Positions 1 through 9,731 are shown, numbered from the stretch's first letter. The stretch: DNA of 64,000 nucleotides from Bacteroidales bacterium F22 (GCA_029541985.1 CP095414.1:496001-560000), one strand, 5' to 3'. Made by a program: numbers and translations. Notes: generated by a model from the letters alone, not told the origin.

Positions 1-447
1 CTCAGTTGCTTTAACTAGAGCTTCATCAGCCCCTATTCCTCTAATAGCTAATACTAATAGAATTATGGATATTAAAGGAAGTGAAATAGCCCATGAAATA
101 TTAAATCGATCTATCATTCCATCTGACAAAGAAAAGAAAAGAAAGACGCCCATGCTTGCATAATAGCCTATAAGAACTAATATATTAAATATGCACATAC
201 GAATTTGCAACATTCTATTCTTGTATAGAAATATAGTAGCAAAGGAAATTATAGTAGCTAGTAAAAGCAATGCGATTAACCCCCAAGTATGTTCTACTTG
301 AGTATCTAGTCCAATAATCCCTTGTGGTGTAAATGGGATCTTGGATATATTATCATTAGATAAAAAATAGCCAAATGGCTTAAATGATGCTAGTGCTAAT
401 AATGCAGTAACAATAAGTAAATACACACTTTGTATTCTTTGTATCAT
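1..447 (-). CDS. DUF4293 family membrane protein (3' end beyond window)
   Basis: The gene starts at 447 (MIQRIQSVYLLIV...) and reads leftward off the window edge, so only the first 149 codons are present. At least four hydrophobic stretches are visible: the start, about residues 60-80, about 88-110, and about 120-140. The start motif and membrane layout match the DUF4293 proteins that sit beside the omega-subunit gene in Bacteroidetes. Its function is unknown. It lies downstream of rpoZ and bamD on the same strand, and a possible weak terminator separates it from rpoZ. Confidence 0.75.
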   Translation of the reverse strand, partial: MIQRIQSVYLLIVTALLALASFKPFGYFLSNDNISKIPFTPQGIIGLDTQVEHTWGLIALLLLATIISFATIFLYKNRMLQIRMCIFNILVLIGYYASMGVFLFFSLSDGMIDRFNISWAISLPLISIILLVLAIRGIGADEALVKATE

Positions 448-463
448 AATCTCTTTCTTTAAT

Positions 464-500
464 AAAAAAAGAGACTATCCAGATACATAATATCTAGATA
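464..500 (-). terminator. Possible weak terminator after the omega-subunit gene
   Basis: A 10-bp stem with one mismatch (476-485 with 491-500, 5-nt loop) is followed on the minus strand by a T run (A run 464-470). A 5-nt spacer separates stem and T run, so termination may be weak or partial. Confidence 0.3.
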
Positions 501-528
501 TTCCCTTTCTAATTACAGTTTCTATTTA

Positions 529-864
529 CTAAGATAACTTTTCGTTTTCCTTTGCAGGATTACGGTAATAAACTTTACCTTCCTCGTATTCTTTTATAGC
601 AAGCAAAGTTGGCTTAGGTAATTTCTCATAATACCTTGAAATCTCTATTTGCTCACGATTTTCAAATGTTTCCTCAAGATTATCATTAAGCGATGCAAAT
701 TCTTGAAGTTTCTTAGATAAATCTTGCTTTATCTCTACACTAATTTGATTAGCACGTTTTCCGATAATAGCTACGGTTTCATACACATTGCCTGTATCAG
801 CACACAAATCCATTATGTTACGAGTTACAGTATTGTTTGGTGCTTTGCTTTTTTTGTAATCCAT
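529..864 (-). CDS. rpoZ: DNA-directed RNA polymerase omega subunit, Bacteroidetes type
   Basis: This 111-residue protein has the layout of the omega-like protein found next to bamD in Bacteroidetes. It starts MDYKKSKAPNNT, has a central segment NVYETVAIIGKRANQI (about residues 27-42) resembling the omega ARxRA..L core, then a charged helix and the tail YRNPAKEN. Omega binds the beta-prime subunit and helps RNA polymerase assembly. It lies 52 bp downstream of bamD on the same strand. The family call is by sequence pattern and position; direct similarity to proteobacterial omega is weak. Confidence 0.8.
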   Translation of the reverse strand: MDYKKSKAPNNTVTRNIMDLCADTGNVYETVAIIGKRANQISVEIKQDLSKKLQEFASLNDNLEETFENREQIEISRYYEKLPKPTLLAIKEYEEGKVYYRNPAKENEKLS

Positions 865-916
865 TAATAAATGATTTTTATTTTATTTTTAAAAAAGACT
901 TTATATATCTCAGTAT

Positions 917-1792
917 TTATTGAACCCCATAATTGTTTGGGGCATCATTTCTTCGCAATTCTTGCAACTGGTCAGTTGGAAGCTTAGCTATTTGTTTGTT
1001 CGCATCATCTAATAACCCATCCGCCTCTTTTAAATATTTGCTATCAGGGAAATCAACTTTAAAAGCATAGCATTCATCAGCTACATCACGATATCTTTGA
1101 GCTTTTTTATACTCTACCGAGAATTGAGCAGATTGATATTTACTTCTTAAGATTAGGATGGCTAATTCCTCACGATAGTGAGTATAAGGGAAATTCTTCA
1201 ATGCATTTTGTGCTGTAATAACGCAACTCTCATAATTATTAATTCCCATATAATTGCCTAAATCATAATACAATTTAGCTGACAAAAATTCTTTTTCAAC
1301 TAGTTTGTCTTCCAATTCGAATATAATATCTTGTGCTTCATCCTTTTTATCAGTTCTAGGGAAATATTCAAGTAATTGTTGAAGCTCTTGGATAGCTAAA
1401 TATGTCGAGCTCTGATCTAATCGAGCTTCAGGAGTGGAATCAGCTAATGATTTACCTGCATAGAATCGAGATTCAGCACTATACGAACCTTTTGGATATG
1501 TTGTGTAATACTTTTTAAACGTATCGTATGCTTGCTGATAATATTCCTTGTTATAATAGCACATGCCGAGCATATAAAGGGATTCTTCTGCTTTGTCAGT
1601 TCCTTTAAACACTGTAACCAAACTATTAAGCAACGTAGACGCTTGGCTATACTTACCTTCAGCATAATAAGCCTTTGCAGCCTCATACTTATAATTCATA
1701 TCACTTGATTTGAGCAATTTATTATACTGTCCACAAGAAGTGAAAGCTACCAACAAAACCAAACCAAAAAGGAGTTTATTCTTCATATTCAT
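917..1792 (-). CDS. bamD: Outer membrane protein assembly factor BamD, lipoprotein
   Basis: This 291-residue lipoprotein has a signal peptide ending in a lipobox (AFTSC, Cys20), followed by GQYNKLLKSSD, the usual mature N-terminus of Bacteroidetes BamD. Several TPR helices follow, for example residues 35-70 (YYAEGKYSQASTLLNSLV) and 72-105 (YMLGMCYYNKEYYQQAYDTF). BamD is the essential TPR lipoprotein partner of BamA in beta-barrel insertion at the periplasmic face of the outer membrane. Met3 is an equally good start, two codons in. It leads a minus-strand group bamD-rpoZ-DUF4293, an arrangement common in Bacteroidales. Confidence 0.9.
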   Translation of the reverse strand: MNMKNKLLFGLVLLVAFTSCGQYNKLLKSSDMNYKYEAAKAYYAEGKYSQASTLLNSLVTVFKGTDKAEESLYMLGMCYYNKEYYQQAYDTFKKYYTTYPKGSYSAESRFYAGKSLADSTPEARLDQSSTYLAIQELQQLLEYFPRTDKKDEAQDIIFELEDKLVEKEFLSAKLYYDLGNYMGINNYESCVITAQNALKNFPYTHYREELAILILRSKYQSAQFSVEYKKAQRYRDVADECYAFKVDFPDSKYLKEADGLLDDANKQIAKLPTDQLQELRRNDAPNNYGVQ

Positions 1793-1854
1793 ATATTATA
1801 ATGCAAAAGTACTGCTTTTTCTGTAGTGTACCAAATATCTAGCGCAAATAGGCA

Positions 1855-1892
1855 TAAAAAAAGCGACAACTTTATTTAAAAGTTGTCGCTTT
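1855..1892 (-). terminator. Rho-independent terminator of tRNA-His
   Basis: A 14-bp perfect stem (1860-1873 with 1879-1892, 5-nt loop) is followed on the minus strand by a T run (A run ending near 1860). It begins 3 bp past the tRNA-His 3' end. Confidence 0.85.
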
Positions 1893-1895
1893 AAG

Positions 1896-1970
1896 GGTGA
1901 ACGATCGGACTTGAACCGACGACATTCAGAACCACAATCTGACGCTCTAACCAACTGAACTACGCTCACC
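1896..1970 (-). tRNA. tRNA-His (GTG)
   Basis: The minus strand folds as a full cloverleaf. The acceptor stem is GGTGAGCG/CGTTCACC (8 bp with the extra G-1:C73 pair that identifies tRNA-His), with one G-U pair. The anticodon arm is TCAGA-TTGTGGT-TCTGA with anticodon GTG, and the T-arm loop is GTTCAAGTC. The CCA end is not encoded. A strong terminator follows directly, so it is a single-tRNA unit. Confidence 0.95.
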
Positions 1971-2086
1971 ATAAACGGCATTTAATAACCAGAATATCAA
2001 GTCTTTTACTTTAGTAAAGCACCCTTATCTCTCAAATGCGATGCAAAGATATGGTATTATTTTGAATCTCCAAAATAAATCAAAGA

Positions 2087-2120
2087 AAAAATCCCGAAAA
2101 AATTAATTTTCGGGATTTTT
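2087..2120 (-). terminator. Terminator after folD
   Basis: A perfect 14-bp stem (2087-2100 with 2107-2120, 6-nt loop) has A/T-rich flanks, giving a T run on the minus strand. It starts 14 bp past the folD stop and would end the ffh-folD unit. Confidence 0.85.
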
Positions 2121-2133
2121 ATATCAAAACTGA

Positions 2134-3009
2134 CTAGATTTTCTTCTTACTAGCCTTCAATGTATTCATCATTAGAGAACAGATTGTCATAGGCCCTACT
2201 CCACCAGGAACAGGTGTAATATAACTGCATTTAGCAGAAACTTCGTCAAAAAGGACATCACCGGTCAACTTAAATCCTGATTTACGAGATGCATCTGGTA
2301 CTCTCGTAGTACCGACATCAATAATAACAGCACCAGGTTTAACCATATCAGCTGTAACAAAATTAGGCTGCCCCAAAGCAGCTATAATGATATCTGCTGT
2401 TAAGCATATTTCCTTAATATTTGGTGTTCTACTATGGCATACAGTAACAGTTGCGTTCCCGGGCTCATTTTTCTGCATTAAAAGAGTTGCCATTGGCTTA
2501 CCAACAATATTGCTACGTCCAAGAATTACGCAATGCTTTCCTGATGTTGTAATATTATATCGTTTTAGCAATTCTATTATGCCTGCAGGTGTAGCACTCA
2601 CAAAGCAAGGAAGTCCAATAGACATACGTCCGACATTAAGAGGATGGAAACCATCTACATCTTTTCGATAATCAATAGCTTCTATGATAGCTTGTTCATC
2701 AATATGTTTAGGAAGAGGTAACTGAACAATAAAACCATCTACATCATCGTCGTTATTTAATCGAACTACTTCTTGTAACAATCGTTCTTGAGTAATATCA
2801 TTATCGAAACGGATGAGAGAAGATTTAAAATGACAGATTTCACATGCTTTTACCTTAGCTGCGACATATGTTTCACTACCACCATCATGACCAACTAATA
2901 TAGCAGCAAGATGAGGTGTTTTTCCTCCATTTTTGACTTGTTCTTGTACTTTTATTGCAATTTCCTTTTTTATAGTAGAAGCAACAGCCTTTCCATCAAT
3001 TTTTTCCAT
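2134..3009 (-). CDS. folD: Bifunctional methylenetetrahydrofolate dehydrogenase/cyclohydrolase FolD
   Basis: This 291-residue protein has the FolD landmarks in order: [13 protein letters not shown] with the Tyr and Lys of the active site (about residues 45-57), [12 protein letters not shown] (about 92-103), the NADP-binding loop [10 protein letters not shown] (about 164-173), and [10 protein letters not shown] near the C-terminus. The enzyme interconverts 5,10-methylene-, 5,10-methenyl- and 10-formyl-tetrahydrofolate in the cytosol. The usual PCTP motif reads SATP here, a small deviation. It lies 23 bp downstream of ffh. The formyl-THF ligase gene fhs at about 13-14.7 kb belongs to the same one-carbon pathway but is a separate unit. 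Confidence 0.95.
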   Translation of the reverse strand: MEKIDGKAVASTIKKEIAIKVQEQVKNGGKTPHLAAILVGHDGGSETYVAAKVKACEICHFKSSLIRFDNDITQERLLQEVVRLNNDDDVDGFIVQLPLPKHIDEQAIIEAIDYRKDVDGFHPLNVGRMSIGLPCFVSATPAGIIELLKRYNITTSGKHCVILGRSNIVGKPMATLLMQKNEPGNATVTVCHSRTPNIKEICLTADIIIAALGQPNFVTADMVKPGAVIIDVGTTRVPDASRKSGFKLTGDVLFDEVSAKCSYITPVPGGVGPMTICSLMMNTLKASKKKI

Positions 3010-3032
3010 AATATCAGTATATGTCTAATCTA

Positions 3033-4373
3033 TTATTTTAGTTTCGGCATTTTTGTAGGCATTTTAGGCATTTTGCCGCCACGATTTGCTCCACTTACCA
3101 TTTTCATCATTTTTCTTGTCTGGTCGAATTGTTTAAGAAGTCTATTCACTTCTTGAATATTTGTACCACTGCCTTTAGCAATTCGTTGTCTACGAGATCC
3201 ATTAAGGATTTGAGGATTTGAGCGCTCTTCAGCAGTCATAGAATAAATTATAGCTTCGATACTTTTAAAAGCATCATCGTCTAAATCAATATCTTTAATT
3301 GCTTTTCCAACACCAGGAATCATAGATGCTAAATCTTTAATATTACCCATTTTCTTAATCTGAGCAATTTGAGAAAGAAAATCATTAAAATCAAATTGAT
3401 TTTTTCTTATCTTTTTCTCGAGACGTTTAGCTTCTGCTTCATCGTATTGTTCTTGAGCACGTTCCACTAATGAAACAATATCTCCCATACCCAATATACG
3501 ATCAGCCATACGAGAAGGGTGAAACTGATCTAGAGCTTCTAGCTTTTCACCAGTACCTACGTACTTAATCGGTTTGGTTACTACTGTACGAATAGAAAGA
3601 GCAGCACCACCACGTGTATCTCCATCTAATTTAGTCAATACCACTCCATCAAAGTCAAGTCGTTGATTAAACTCACGAGCCGTATTAACAGCATCTTGAC
3701 CTGTCATTGAATCAACAACAAACAATGTCTCAGATGGATTAATAGCTTTTTTGATGGCTTCTATTTCCTTCATCATCATCTCATCGACTGCTAAACGACC
3801 AGCAGTATCAATGATAATCAAATCTTGTCCATTAGCTTTGGCATATTCAATCGCATCTTTAGCAATCGAAACTGGATTTTTATTATCAGAGTCACTATAG
3901 ACAGGTACTCCTATTTGTTCAGCTAAAACTTTCAGCTGTTCGATTGCAGCAGGACGATACACATCACAAGCAACAAGTAGAGGTTTGCGGTTCTTCTTGG
4001 TTTTCAACAAGTTGGCCAACTTTCCTGAGAAAGTTGTTTTACCAGAACCTTGCAAACCAGACATCAAGATAACGCTTGGCTTATCATCAAGATTTAGTTC
4101 AGCTGTTTCACCCCCCATTAGAGAGGCTAATTCGTCATGAACAATCTTAACCATCAGTTGACTAGGCTTAACGGCATTAAGCACATTCTGTCCCAATGCT
4201 TTTTCTTTTACCGTGTCAGTAAAAGTTTTTGCAACTTTATAGTTAACATCAGCATCTAATAAAGCTTTACGCACATCTTTAAGAGTCTCAGCAACATTGA
4301 TCTCTGTTATTTGCCCCTCACCCTTAAGGATTTTAAAAGAACGTTCTAAGCGTTCGGTTAAATTATCAAACAT
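3033..4373 (-). CDS. ffh: Signal recognition particle protein Ffh
   Basis: This 446-residue SRP54 GTPase has an N-terminal helical bundle (1-95), P-loop GLQGSGKT (106-113), DTAGR (about 190), TKLDGD (about 247) and a methionine-rich M domain at the end (KMMKMVSGANRGGKMPKMP). Ffh binds signal sequences with 4.5S RNA and targets ribosomes to FtsY at the membrane. Full length is present with no oddities. It sits just upstream of folD and the spacing suggests co-transcription. No SRP RNA gene was recognised in the window. Confidence 0.97.
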   Translation of the reverse strand: MFDNLTERLERSFKILKGEGQITEINVAETLKDVRKALLDADVNYKVAKTFTDTVKEKALGQNVLNAVKPSQLMVKIVHDELASLMGGETAELNLDDKPSVILMSGLQGSGKTTFSGKLANLLKTKKNRKPLLVACDVYRPAAIEQLKVLAEQIGVPVYSDSDNKNPVSIAKDAIEYAKANGQDLIIIDTAGRLAVDEMMMKEIEAIKKAINPSETLFVVDSMTGQDAVNTAREFNQRLDFDGVVLTKLDGDTRGGAALSIRTVVTKPIKYVGTGEKLEALDQFHPSRMADRILGMGDIVSLVERAQEQYDEAEAKRLEKKIRKNQFDFNDFLSQIAQIKKMGNIKDLASMIPGVGKAIKDIDLDDDAFKSIEAIIYSMTAEERSNPQILNGSRRQRIAKGSGTNIQEVNRLLKQFDQTRKMMKMVSGANRGGKMPKMPTKMPKLK

Positions 4374-4463
4374 ATCTATATTCGAGTTGTTTTATTTATT
4401 ACTACGAATTATTTAATTATCGTATCTAAAATATTGATTATACAAAAATAAAAAAGCGATTGA

Positions 4464-6884
4464 CTACCCGTTCATACTCATCAAGTACTCTTCATTATCC
4501 CGAGTATTCTGCATATGCTTTTTTAAATGGTCCATGGCTTCTACAGGATTCATATCAGATAAGAACTTACGGAGTATCCACATGCGGTCTAAGGTCGTTT
4601 GTTCCAACAATAAATCATCACGTCGAGTACTAGACTGTACAATATTAACAGCAGGGAAAATACGTTTATTAGCTAACACACGATCTAACTGAAGTTCCAT
4701 GTTACCAGTTCCCTTGAATTCTTCAAAGATAATATCATCCATTTTTGAACCTGTATCAGTAAGAGCAGTAGCGATAATAGTAAGCGAACCGCCACCTTCT
4801 ATATTACGAGCAGCACCAAAGAATCGTTTTGGACGTTGCAACGCATTAGCATCAACACCACCAGACAACACTTTACCAGATGCTGGAGTAGCAGTATTGT
4901 ATGCACGAGCTAATCGAGTTATAGAATCAAGGAAAATAACGACATCATGCCCACATTCGACCAAACGTTTTGATTTTTCTAATACGATATTGGCAACCTT
5001 TACATGATGTTCTGCAGGTTCATCAAATGTTGAAGCAATAACCTCAGCATTGACACTTCTTGCCATATCAGTAACCTCTTCAGGACGTTCATCTATTAAC
5101 AGCATTATCATATGTACTTCAGGATGATTTAATGCAATAGCATTAGCAATCTGCTTCATCAGGATAGTCTTACCTGTCTTAGGTTGAGCTACAATCAGAC
5201 CTCTCTGTCCTTTACCGATAGGAGCAAATAAATCGATGATTCTACATGAGAGAGGATCATCTGCACGACCAGTAGATAAAGTAAATTTCTCATCAGGAAA
5301 AAGTGGGGTAAGATGTTCAAATGGAACACGATCACGAACGAAGTTAGGCTCACGCCCATTTATCTTTGTTACTTTCACTAGAGGAAAATACTTCTCTCCC
5401 TCTCTAGCTGGACGAATTGTTCCTTCAACAACATCTCCAGTTTTCATTCCGTAAGATTTCACTTGAACTTGAGATACATAGATATCATCTGGGGACGACA
5501 AGTAATTGTAATCAGAAGAGCGAAGGAAGCCATAATTATCTGCCATCACTTCAAGAACTCCAGATCCAGTTAGAATCTGACCAAAATCATATGATCTTGG
5601 AGGTATTTGTAAAGATTTATCAACACTTTCTTCTTTTTCTTCTGATAGACGGCGACCTTCAGAAACATATGATTTTTCAACAGATGATACATCTCGTTGA
5701 TTACTCCGCGAAGAATAACTTTTTTTATCATTAGAAACGACACGGTCATTAGTCAACTCCTTAGCATATTGCTTGTCTTGCGTGATTGCTTTTTCAGAAT
5801 TGTTACGATAAGTTTTGTTTTTAGAAGCTACACGAGGGGAATCATTATTATTTGCTTCTCTTGAATGATTTGATGTCTTTTCGATACGAACGCGTTTCTT
5901 TCTATTAGATGGTTCATCAGAACTATTCTTTTCTTCTACAACCTCCGTTGCTTTTTCAATTTTAGTCTGACTAAATTTACCTATCAATTCAGAAGTGATA
6001 CTTAAATCGTCATCAGTAGCACCTAAATTTTCGATTGGAATAAAATCATCATCAGATAGAATAGTTGGATTAGTTGACTTTTCATCAACTATTTTCTCAG
6101 TTGACTCAACAGTCTTTTCACTCTTCAATACAGGTTTACTATCTTTGAGCTTTTCGGATGTTGAATTTTCAACTATCACTTCTTTACCTTCATCATCTTT
6201 TTCTTTAGATGCGTTTAAAGGGACACGCGTTGAATCAGATTTACGTAGATTCTGGTCTGATTTATTAGCATCGCTAGTAGCAATCTTTTTTTTGCTTTTC
6301 TTAGTATCTAAACTCTCTTCTTTTGTCATCTCTTTATGTAAACTACTGTCAACAACTTTAGATGATTTTTTGTCAGGAGATACCTCGCTTACCAACTCAG
6401 TTTTCTTACTCGTCTTTCGTGAACGAACAGTTTTCTTTTTTACAGCAGGAGTAGCCGTTTTTTTCTCTTCGGAGCCATCATCAGTTTTTGCTGTAGGAGC
6501 TTTACGAGTTCTTGAAGTTTTCTTTTTAGCAGGAACAGCAGTTGTGGACCCCTCTTCAGGTGTTTCCTCATCAATAGGCTTAGCCTTTGTCGTCTTACGT
6601 GTTCTTGTCGTTTTTTTAGCTGCAGGTTTTTTTTCGTCAATAGTAGCATCATCTTTCGATTCAATGTCTTCTTTTTTGACTGATTTTCGGGTTCGAGGTG
6701 TTCGTTTTCGGGTATTCTCATCTTTCGAGATTACTTTTTTTGCTCCGACGATAGCCTGTTCATCAATAATTTGATAAATCAGCGTTTCTTTTGGCTGTTT
6801 GTCTGCACCAGTAATTCCCAACTCTTTGGCTATTTGCTGAAGTTCAGACACTTCTTTGCCATTTAATTGTACTATGTTATACAT
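4464..6884 (-). CDS. rho: Transcription termination factor Rho with long disordered arm
   Basis: The 806-residue protein is nearly twice the length of E. coli Rho. Residues 1-45 form the usual N-terminal helical motif ([20 protein letters not shown]). Residues about 50-430 are a Lys/Ser/Thr/Glu-rich low-complexity arm with repeated TRK/SRK motifs. From about 435 the RNA-binding cold-shock-like domain ([16 protein letters not shown]) and the ATPase follow: Walker A PKTGKT near residue 567, [10 protein letters not shown], and the R-loop FKGTGNMEL. Rho is the hexameric RNA helicase for factor-dependent termination. Long charged insertions are known for Rho in Bacteroidetes. Start [12 protein letters not shown] is typical. 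Confidence 0.96.
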   Translation of the reverse strand: MYNIVQLNGKEVSELQQIAKELGITGADKQPKETLIYQIIDEQAIVGAKKVISKDENTRKRTPRTRKSVKKEDIESKDDATIDEKKPAAKKTTRTRKTTKAKPIDEETPEEGSTTAVPAKKKTSRTRKAPTAKTDDGSEEKKTATPAVKKKTVRSRKTSKKTELVSEVSPDKKSSKVVDSSLHKEMTKEESLDTKKSKKKIATSDANKSDQNLRKSDSTRVPLNASKEKDDEGKEVIVENSTSEKLKDSKPVLKSEKTVESTEKIVDEKSTNPTILSDDDFIPIENLGATDDDLSITSELIGKFSQTKIEKATEVVEEKNSSDEPSNRKKRVRIEKTSNHSREANNNDSPRVASKNKTYRNNSEKAITQDKQYAKELTNDRVVSNDKKSYSSRSNQRDVSSVEKSYVSEGRRLSEEKEESVDKSLQIPPRSYDFGQILTGSGVLEVMADNYGFLRSSDYNYLSSPDDIYVSQVQVKSYGMKTGDVVEGTIRPAREGEKYFPLVKVTKINGREPNFVRDRVPFEHLTPLFPDEKFTLSTGRADDPLSCRIIDLFAPIGKGQRGLIVAQPKTGKTILMKQIANAIALNHPEVHMIMLLIDERPEEVTDMARSVNAEVIASTFDEPAEHHVKVANIVLEKSKRLVECGHDVVIFLDSITRLARAYNTATPASGKVLSGGVDANALQRPKRFFGAARNIEGGGSLTIIATALTDTGSKMDDIIFEEFKGTGNMELQLDRVLANKRIFPAVNIVQSSTRRDDLLLEQTTLDRMWILRKFLSDMNPVEAMDHLKKHMQNTRDNEEYLMSMNG

Positions 6885-7037
6885 AAAATAATGATAATGC
6901 GAGCATCAGAACCATTACAGATTCAAAAGCTCCATGAATTTTGATAAAAATCATTTGTTGTTGAATAGTGAGTTATGAACCACAAGACTTTGTGAACCCA
7001 CACTTATTGGAAACAAAAATACAAAAAAAACAATAGA

Positions 7038-8378
7038 TTACAAGAATTTGTATCCAAAATCGTCATTTTCTAAAGTTTTTCCCGATAATATTCGTTTTAT
7101 AACCAATATTTGTTTCGTTTGTTCAGTTAACCGATACTTATTATCTATAGTTTGACCAACTACCCAAATTATATGATTATCAGCGTCACAAATGACCCAT
7201 TGATTTTCTTTCTCTAATGTCGTCATTTTTCGGTCTGTCATGTAATCACTAAGTAATTTAGTACCATTCATTCCAAAAGGAGAGAAACGATCTCCGTGTT
7301 GCCATTTGCGCAAATGAAGTGGGAACAGCACATCTTTTTTGTCAACGATAGCTATATCATTAGAGAAGTGTACTTCATCCGTAATAGCAGCCTTTTGAAT
7401 CACTTCTATTGAAAAATGTGGCGATTCCTTAGAATCCTCATCATCAGGGGAAACGATCACTAATTGGTCTCGTTCTCTGATGACACGCCAACCAGATACA
7501 CTTTCAAATTGTTTACCAGGCTGAAAGTCTAAACTTCGAACAATAGACACCACCTGCTCAGAATTGAAACCAAGTGGATGGAACAATTCGAAAAGTACAT
7601 ACTGTTTATCTAGAAATTGGTCTATAACAGTAAATGGGATGGCTCTGTCATCTATATAAGGTATGTATTTAGATACATAATTATCAAGCAACTTATTAGC
7701 ACCCTGCAAATACTCGGTAGTATATGCTAAGGTTTTACGTATTGAAGGATTAATTGTTTCAAGATAAGGTATCAACTCATGCCGAACCTTATTACGTAAA
7801 AAGACAGTTTCATCATTTGTACTATCATGAACAGATGGCAAGTGATTATCTTCGATATACAAATCAATTTCTTCTTTTGAGAGGCATAATAGAGGTCTGA
7901 TAACCATATTATTACGTACTTTAATGCCAGATAGGCCACGTACACCAGTTCCTCTAATCAGATTAAGAAGCAATGTCTCTACACTATCATCTCTATGGTG
8001 CGCAATAGCGATTCGATCAATATGATATTTTTTCCGGATCTTCTCAAACCATTTATATCTAAGGTCCCGAGCTGCCATTTCTATAGAAACTTTATTTCTA
8101 GATGCCTCCAATTTTGTATCAAAAGTCACTAATTCCAATTCTATCCCCCATTTTTCACACAATTTACTAACCATTTTTTGGTCGCGCATAGACTCCTCCC
8201 CACGCAACATAAAGTTGCAATGAGCGGCAACACATCGATAACCCATTTGTACAAGCAAGTGCAATAGAGTGACAGAGTCAGCTCCACCACTTAGTCCAAT
8301 AATAACTGGTTGATTAGGCTTAAGCAAGTGATGAACTTTAATATAATTTGAAACTTTAGACTGAATAGATTCTTTCAT
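7038..8378 (-). CDS. tilS: tRNA(Ile)-lysidine synthase TilS
   Basis: This 446-residue enzyme has the PP-loop motif LSGGADS (29-35), followed by HHRDDSVETLLLNL (about 125-138) and RGTGVRGLSG, typical of TilS. Residues about 330-440 form the C-terminal tRNA-binding region (LPLHLRKWQHGDRFSPFGM). TilS converts C34 of the minor tRNA-Ile to lysidine so that it reads AUA. It is followed by a methyltransferase gene upstream on the same strand (40 bp gap), so the two may be co-transcribed, methyltransferase first. Confidence 0.93.
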   Translation of the reverse strand: MKESIQSKVSNYIKVHHLLKPNQPVIIGLSGGADSVTLLHLLVQMGYRCVAAHCNFMLRGEESMRDQKMVSKLCEKWGIELELVTFDTKLEASRNKVSIEMAARDLRYKWFEKIRKKYHIDRIAIAHHRDDSVETLLLNLIRGTGVRGLSGIKVRNNMVIRPLLCLSKEEIDLYIEDNHLPSVHDSTNDETVFLRNKVRHELIPYLETINPSIRKTLAYTTEYLQGANKLLDNYVSKYIPYIDDRAIPFTVIDQFLDKQYVLFELFHPLGFNSEQVVSIVRSLDFQPGKQFESVSGWRVIRERDQLVIVSPDDEDSKESPHFSIEVIQKAAITDEVHFSNDIAIVDKKDVLFPLHLRKWQHGDRFSPFGMNGTKLLSDYMTDRKMTTLEKENQWVICDADNHIIWVVGQTIDNKYRLTEQTKQILVIKRILSGKTLENDDFGYKFL

Positions 8379-8418
8379 AGCACATAATATAAATCAGATA
8401 GATACCATAAATAAAAAA

Positions 8419-9174
8419 TCACCTTTGTTGTGATGTAATACGAGCTAGGTAAGCATATTCTCCATCATCAGCTATGGATTCAACTAGGAAGCCTGCTTGC
8501 TTACAATAGTAATTGAGTGTATCAAAATCGATATATAACCAATCGAATGAAGGACCATAAATATCTCCATATGACATTTGATAATCAATTTCCCCATAAT
8601 ATTTAGCATTAATATCTATCAAGAAACTACCATCCTCTTCTTCATAAAGATATCTTAAATCAGAAGAATCCATCAATATTTGACCATCTGGAGCTAATAA
8701 TAATTTCAACCGTTGTAAAAAGCCAGATATATTATCAATTTTTCCTATTATACCAGCTCCATTCATTAGTAATAGAATAGTATCAAAAGGACCATGAAGC
8801 TGTGGGTCATAGAAATTTATACATTCAGCATCTTTAATCCCCCTCTCCTTCATTATGTCTACAGAAATCTGAGACATATCAATGGACTTCACCTCACACC
8901 CTTTTGCCTGAAGAGCAAGGGAATGACTTCCTGCACCAGCACCTACATCTAATACCCGTCCTTTGGATTCCTTGATAGCTGTTTTTTCTATAGTGGAACA
9001 TTGATCAAATGTACGAAATAAGTGAGATATAGGCATCTCGTCATCTTCAAATAGAGAAGAGTGTACCATAAGTGGATGAAGTTTCTTCTTACAGAAAAAA
9101 TCTCGAATTGCTAGCCCCATCGGATCTTTTTCAGAAGAAAGAGTCTTAACATCGTTTGTAATTGGAGAGAACAT
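8419..9174 (-). CDS. Class I SAM-dependent methyltransferase
   Basis: This 251-residue protein has a class I methyltransferase fold: motif I GRVLDVGAGAGSHSL (about residues 69-83), the acidic motif VKSIDMS (about 93-99), and the post-I segment FDTILLLMNGAGIIG (about 130-144). The substrate is unknown; the family includes small-molecule and protein methyltransferases. It is upstream of tilS on the same strand and divergent from the small basic gene at 9263. Confidence 0.8.
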   Translation of the reverse strand: MFSPITNDVKTLSSEKDPMGLAIRDFFCKKKLHPLMVHSSLFEDDEMPISHLFRTFDQCSTIEKTAIKESKGRVLDVGAGAGSHSLALQAKGCEVKSIDMSQISVDIMKERGIKDAECINFYDPQLHGPFDTILLLMNGAGIIGKIDNISGFLQRLKLLLAPDGQILMDSSDLRYLYEEEDGSFLIDINAKYYGEIDYQMSYGDIYGPSFDWLYIDFDTLNYYCKQAGFLVESIADDGEYAYLARITSQQR

Positions 9175-9247
9175 AATTAGTTTGAATTATAAATTATCTA
9201 TTAAATACAAAATTAGCTAAATATCACGATATCTCCTAAGAAAGTCA

Positions 9248-9255
9248 TATCTTTG
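9248..9255 (+). promoter_or_regulatory. Bacteroidetes -7 box TATCTTTG
   Basis: A perfect TAnnTTTG match ends 7 bp before the ATG at 9263. Transcription would begin at or within a base or two of that ATG, implying a leaderless mRNA or use of the next ATG at 9284. No clear -33 TTG lies at the expected distance. Confidence 0.5.
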
Positions 9256-9262
9256 TGACATT

Positions 9263-9451
9263 ATGAGTGATATTCAAGAAATTATGAGAAACGGCATTAC
9301 CTTCAAAGGTGGTGGTACCGAAGAAAAAAGAGAAGAAAAAAAAGTGAAGACCAAAGCTAAGAAAGCAACGTATATTCGTGGTCAACATGGATCCGGTTCA
9401 TCTAAAATGAAAGCCGAGATACGTAAGAAACGTGCGAACAGACATAAGTAA
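9263..9451 (+). CDS. Small highly basic protein of unknown function
   Basis: The 62-residue product is not one I recognise. It has a short N-terminal segment (MSDIQEIMRNGITFKGGG), a Lys/Glu-rich stretch (about 20-35) and a basic tail (SKMKAEIRKKRANRHK). Its charge suggests nucleic-acid or ribosome contact, but that is inference. A perfect -7 box directly upstream supports expression. The start is uncertain: ATG 9263 would be nearly leaderless, while ATG 9284 gives 55 residues with a short leader. It is divergent from the methyltransferase gene. Confidence 0.6.
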   Translation: MSDIQEIMRNGITFKGGGTEEKREEKKVKTKAKKATYIRGQHGSGSSKMKAEIRKKRANRHK

Positions 9452-9699
9452 TATATCTATATAAAACTTTTTCTTTTTTGGGTTTCCCATACCCCCGATT
9501 TAGTTTCATGCACAACTACTTGTTTTTTGTGCTATTTTATTTTTGCGCAATAAAATCTTATTTGTGCAATAGTTTTTTATACCAAAAAAATAATATATTT
9601 ATCTGATAATCAGCCATTTACAAGATTTACGATAGGCAAGACCGTACAATACAAGACATATACAATCTATTTTCACGAAAATAATTGCTAATAGAATTA
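9452..9699. other. Non-coding stretch with overlapping inverted repeats
   Basis: No gene is seen. Between 9510 and 9569 three stem pairings overlap or abut: GCACAA (9510-9515) with TTGTGC (9527-9532); ATTTTATT (9534-9541) with AATAAAAT (9549-9556); and TTGCGCAATAA (9543-9553) with a near-complement at 9558-9569. The second and third are mutually exclusive. It could be a 3' structure of the small gene; no function is assigned. Confidence 0.4.
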
Positions 9700-9731
9700 T
9701 TTGGTGACTGAAAACTTGCAATCTATATTTA
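9700..9731 (+). promoter_or_regulatory. Promoter of the FadL-type gene
   Basis: A -33 TTTG (9700-9703) is spaced 20 bp from TATATTTA (9724-9731), one mismatch from TAnnTTTG. Predicted transcription starts near 9738, about 22 nt before the ATG. Confidence 0.6.

Noticed and set aside
1796-1981. 61-codon open frame on the minus strand
   Set aside because: It reads through tRNA-His and its terminator; no protein-like features.
5995-6774. 259-codon open frame on the plus strand
   Set aside because: It lies fully opposite the low-complexity arm of rho; its Ser/Phe/Val-rich product is the shadow of the Lys/Glu-rich codons on the other strand.
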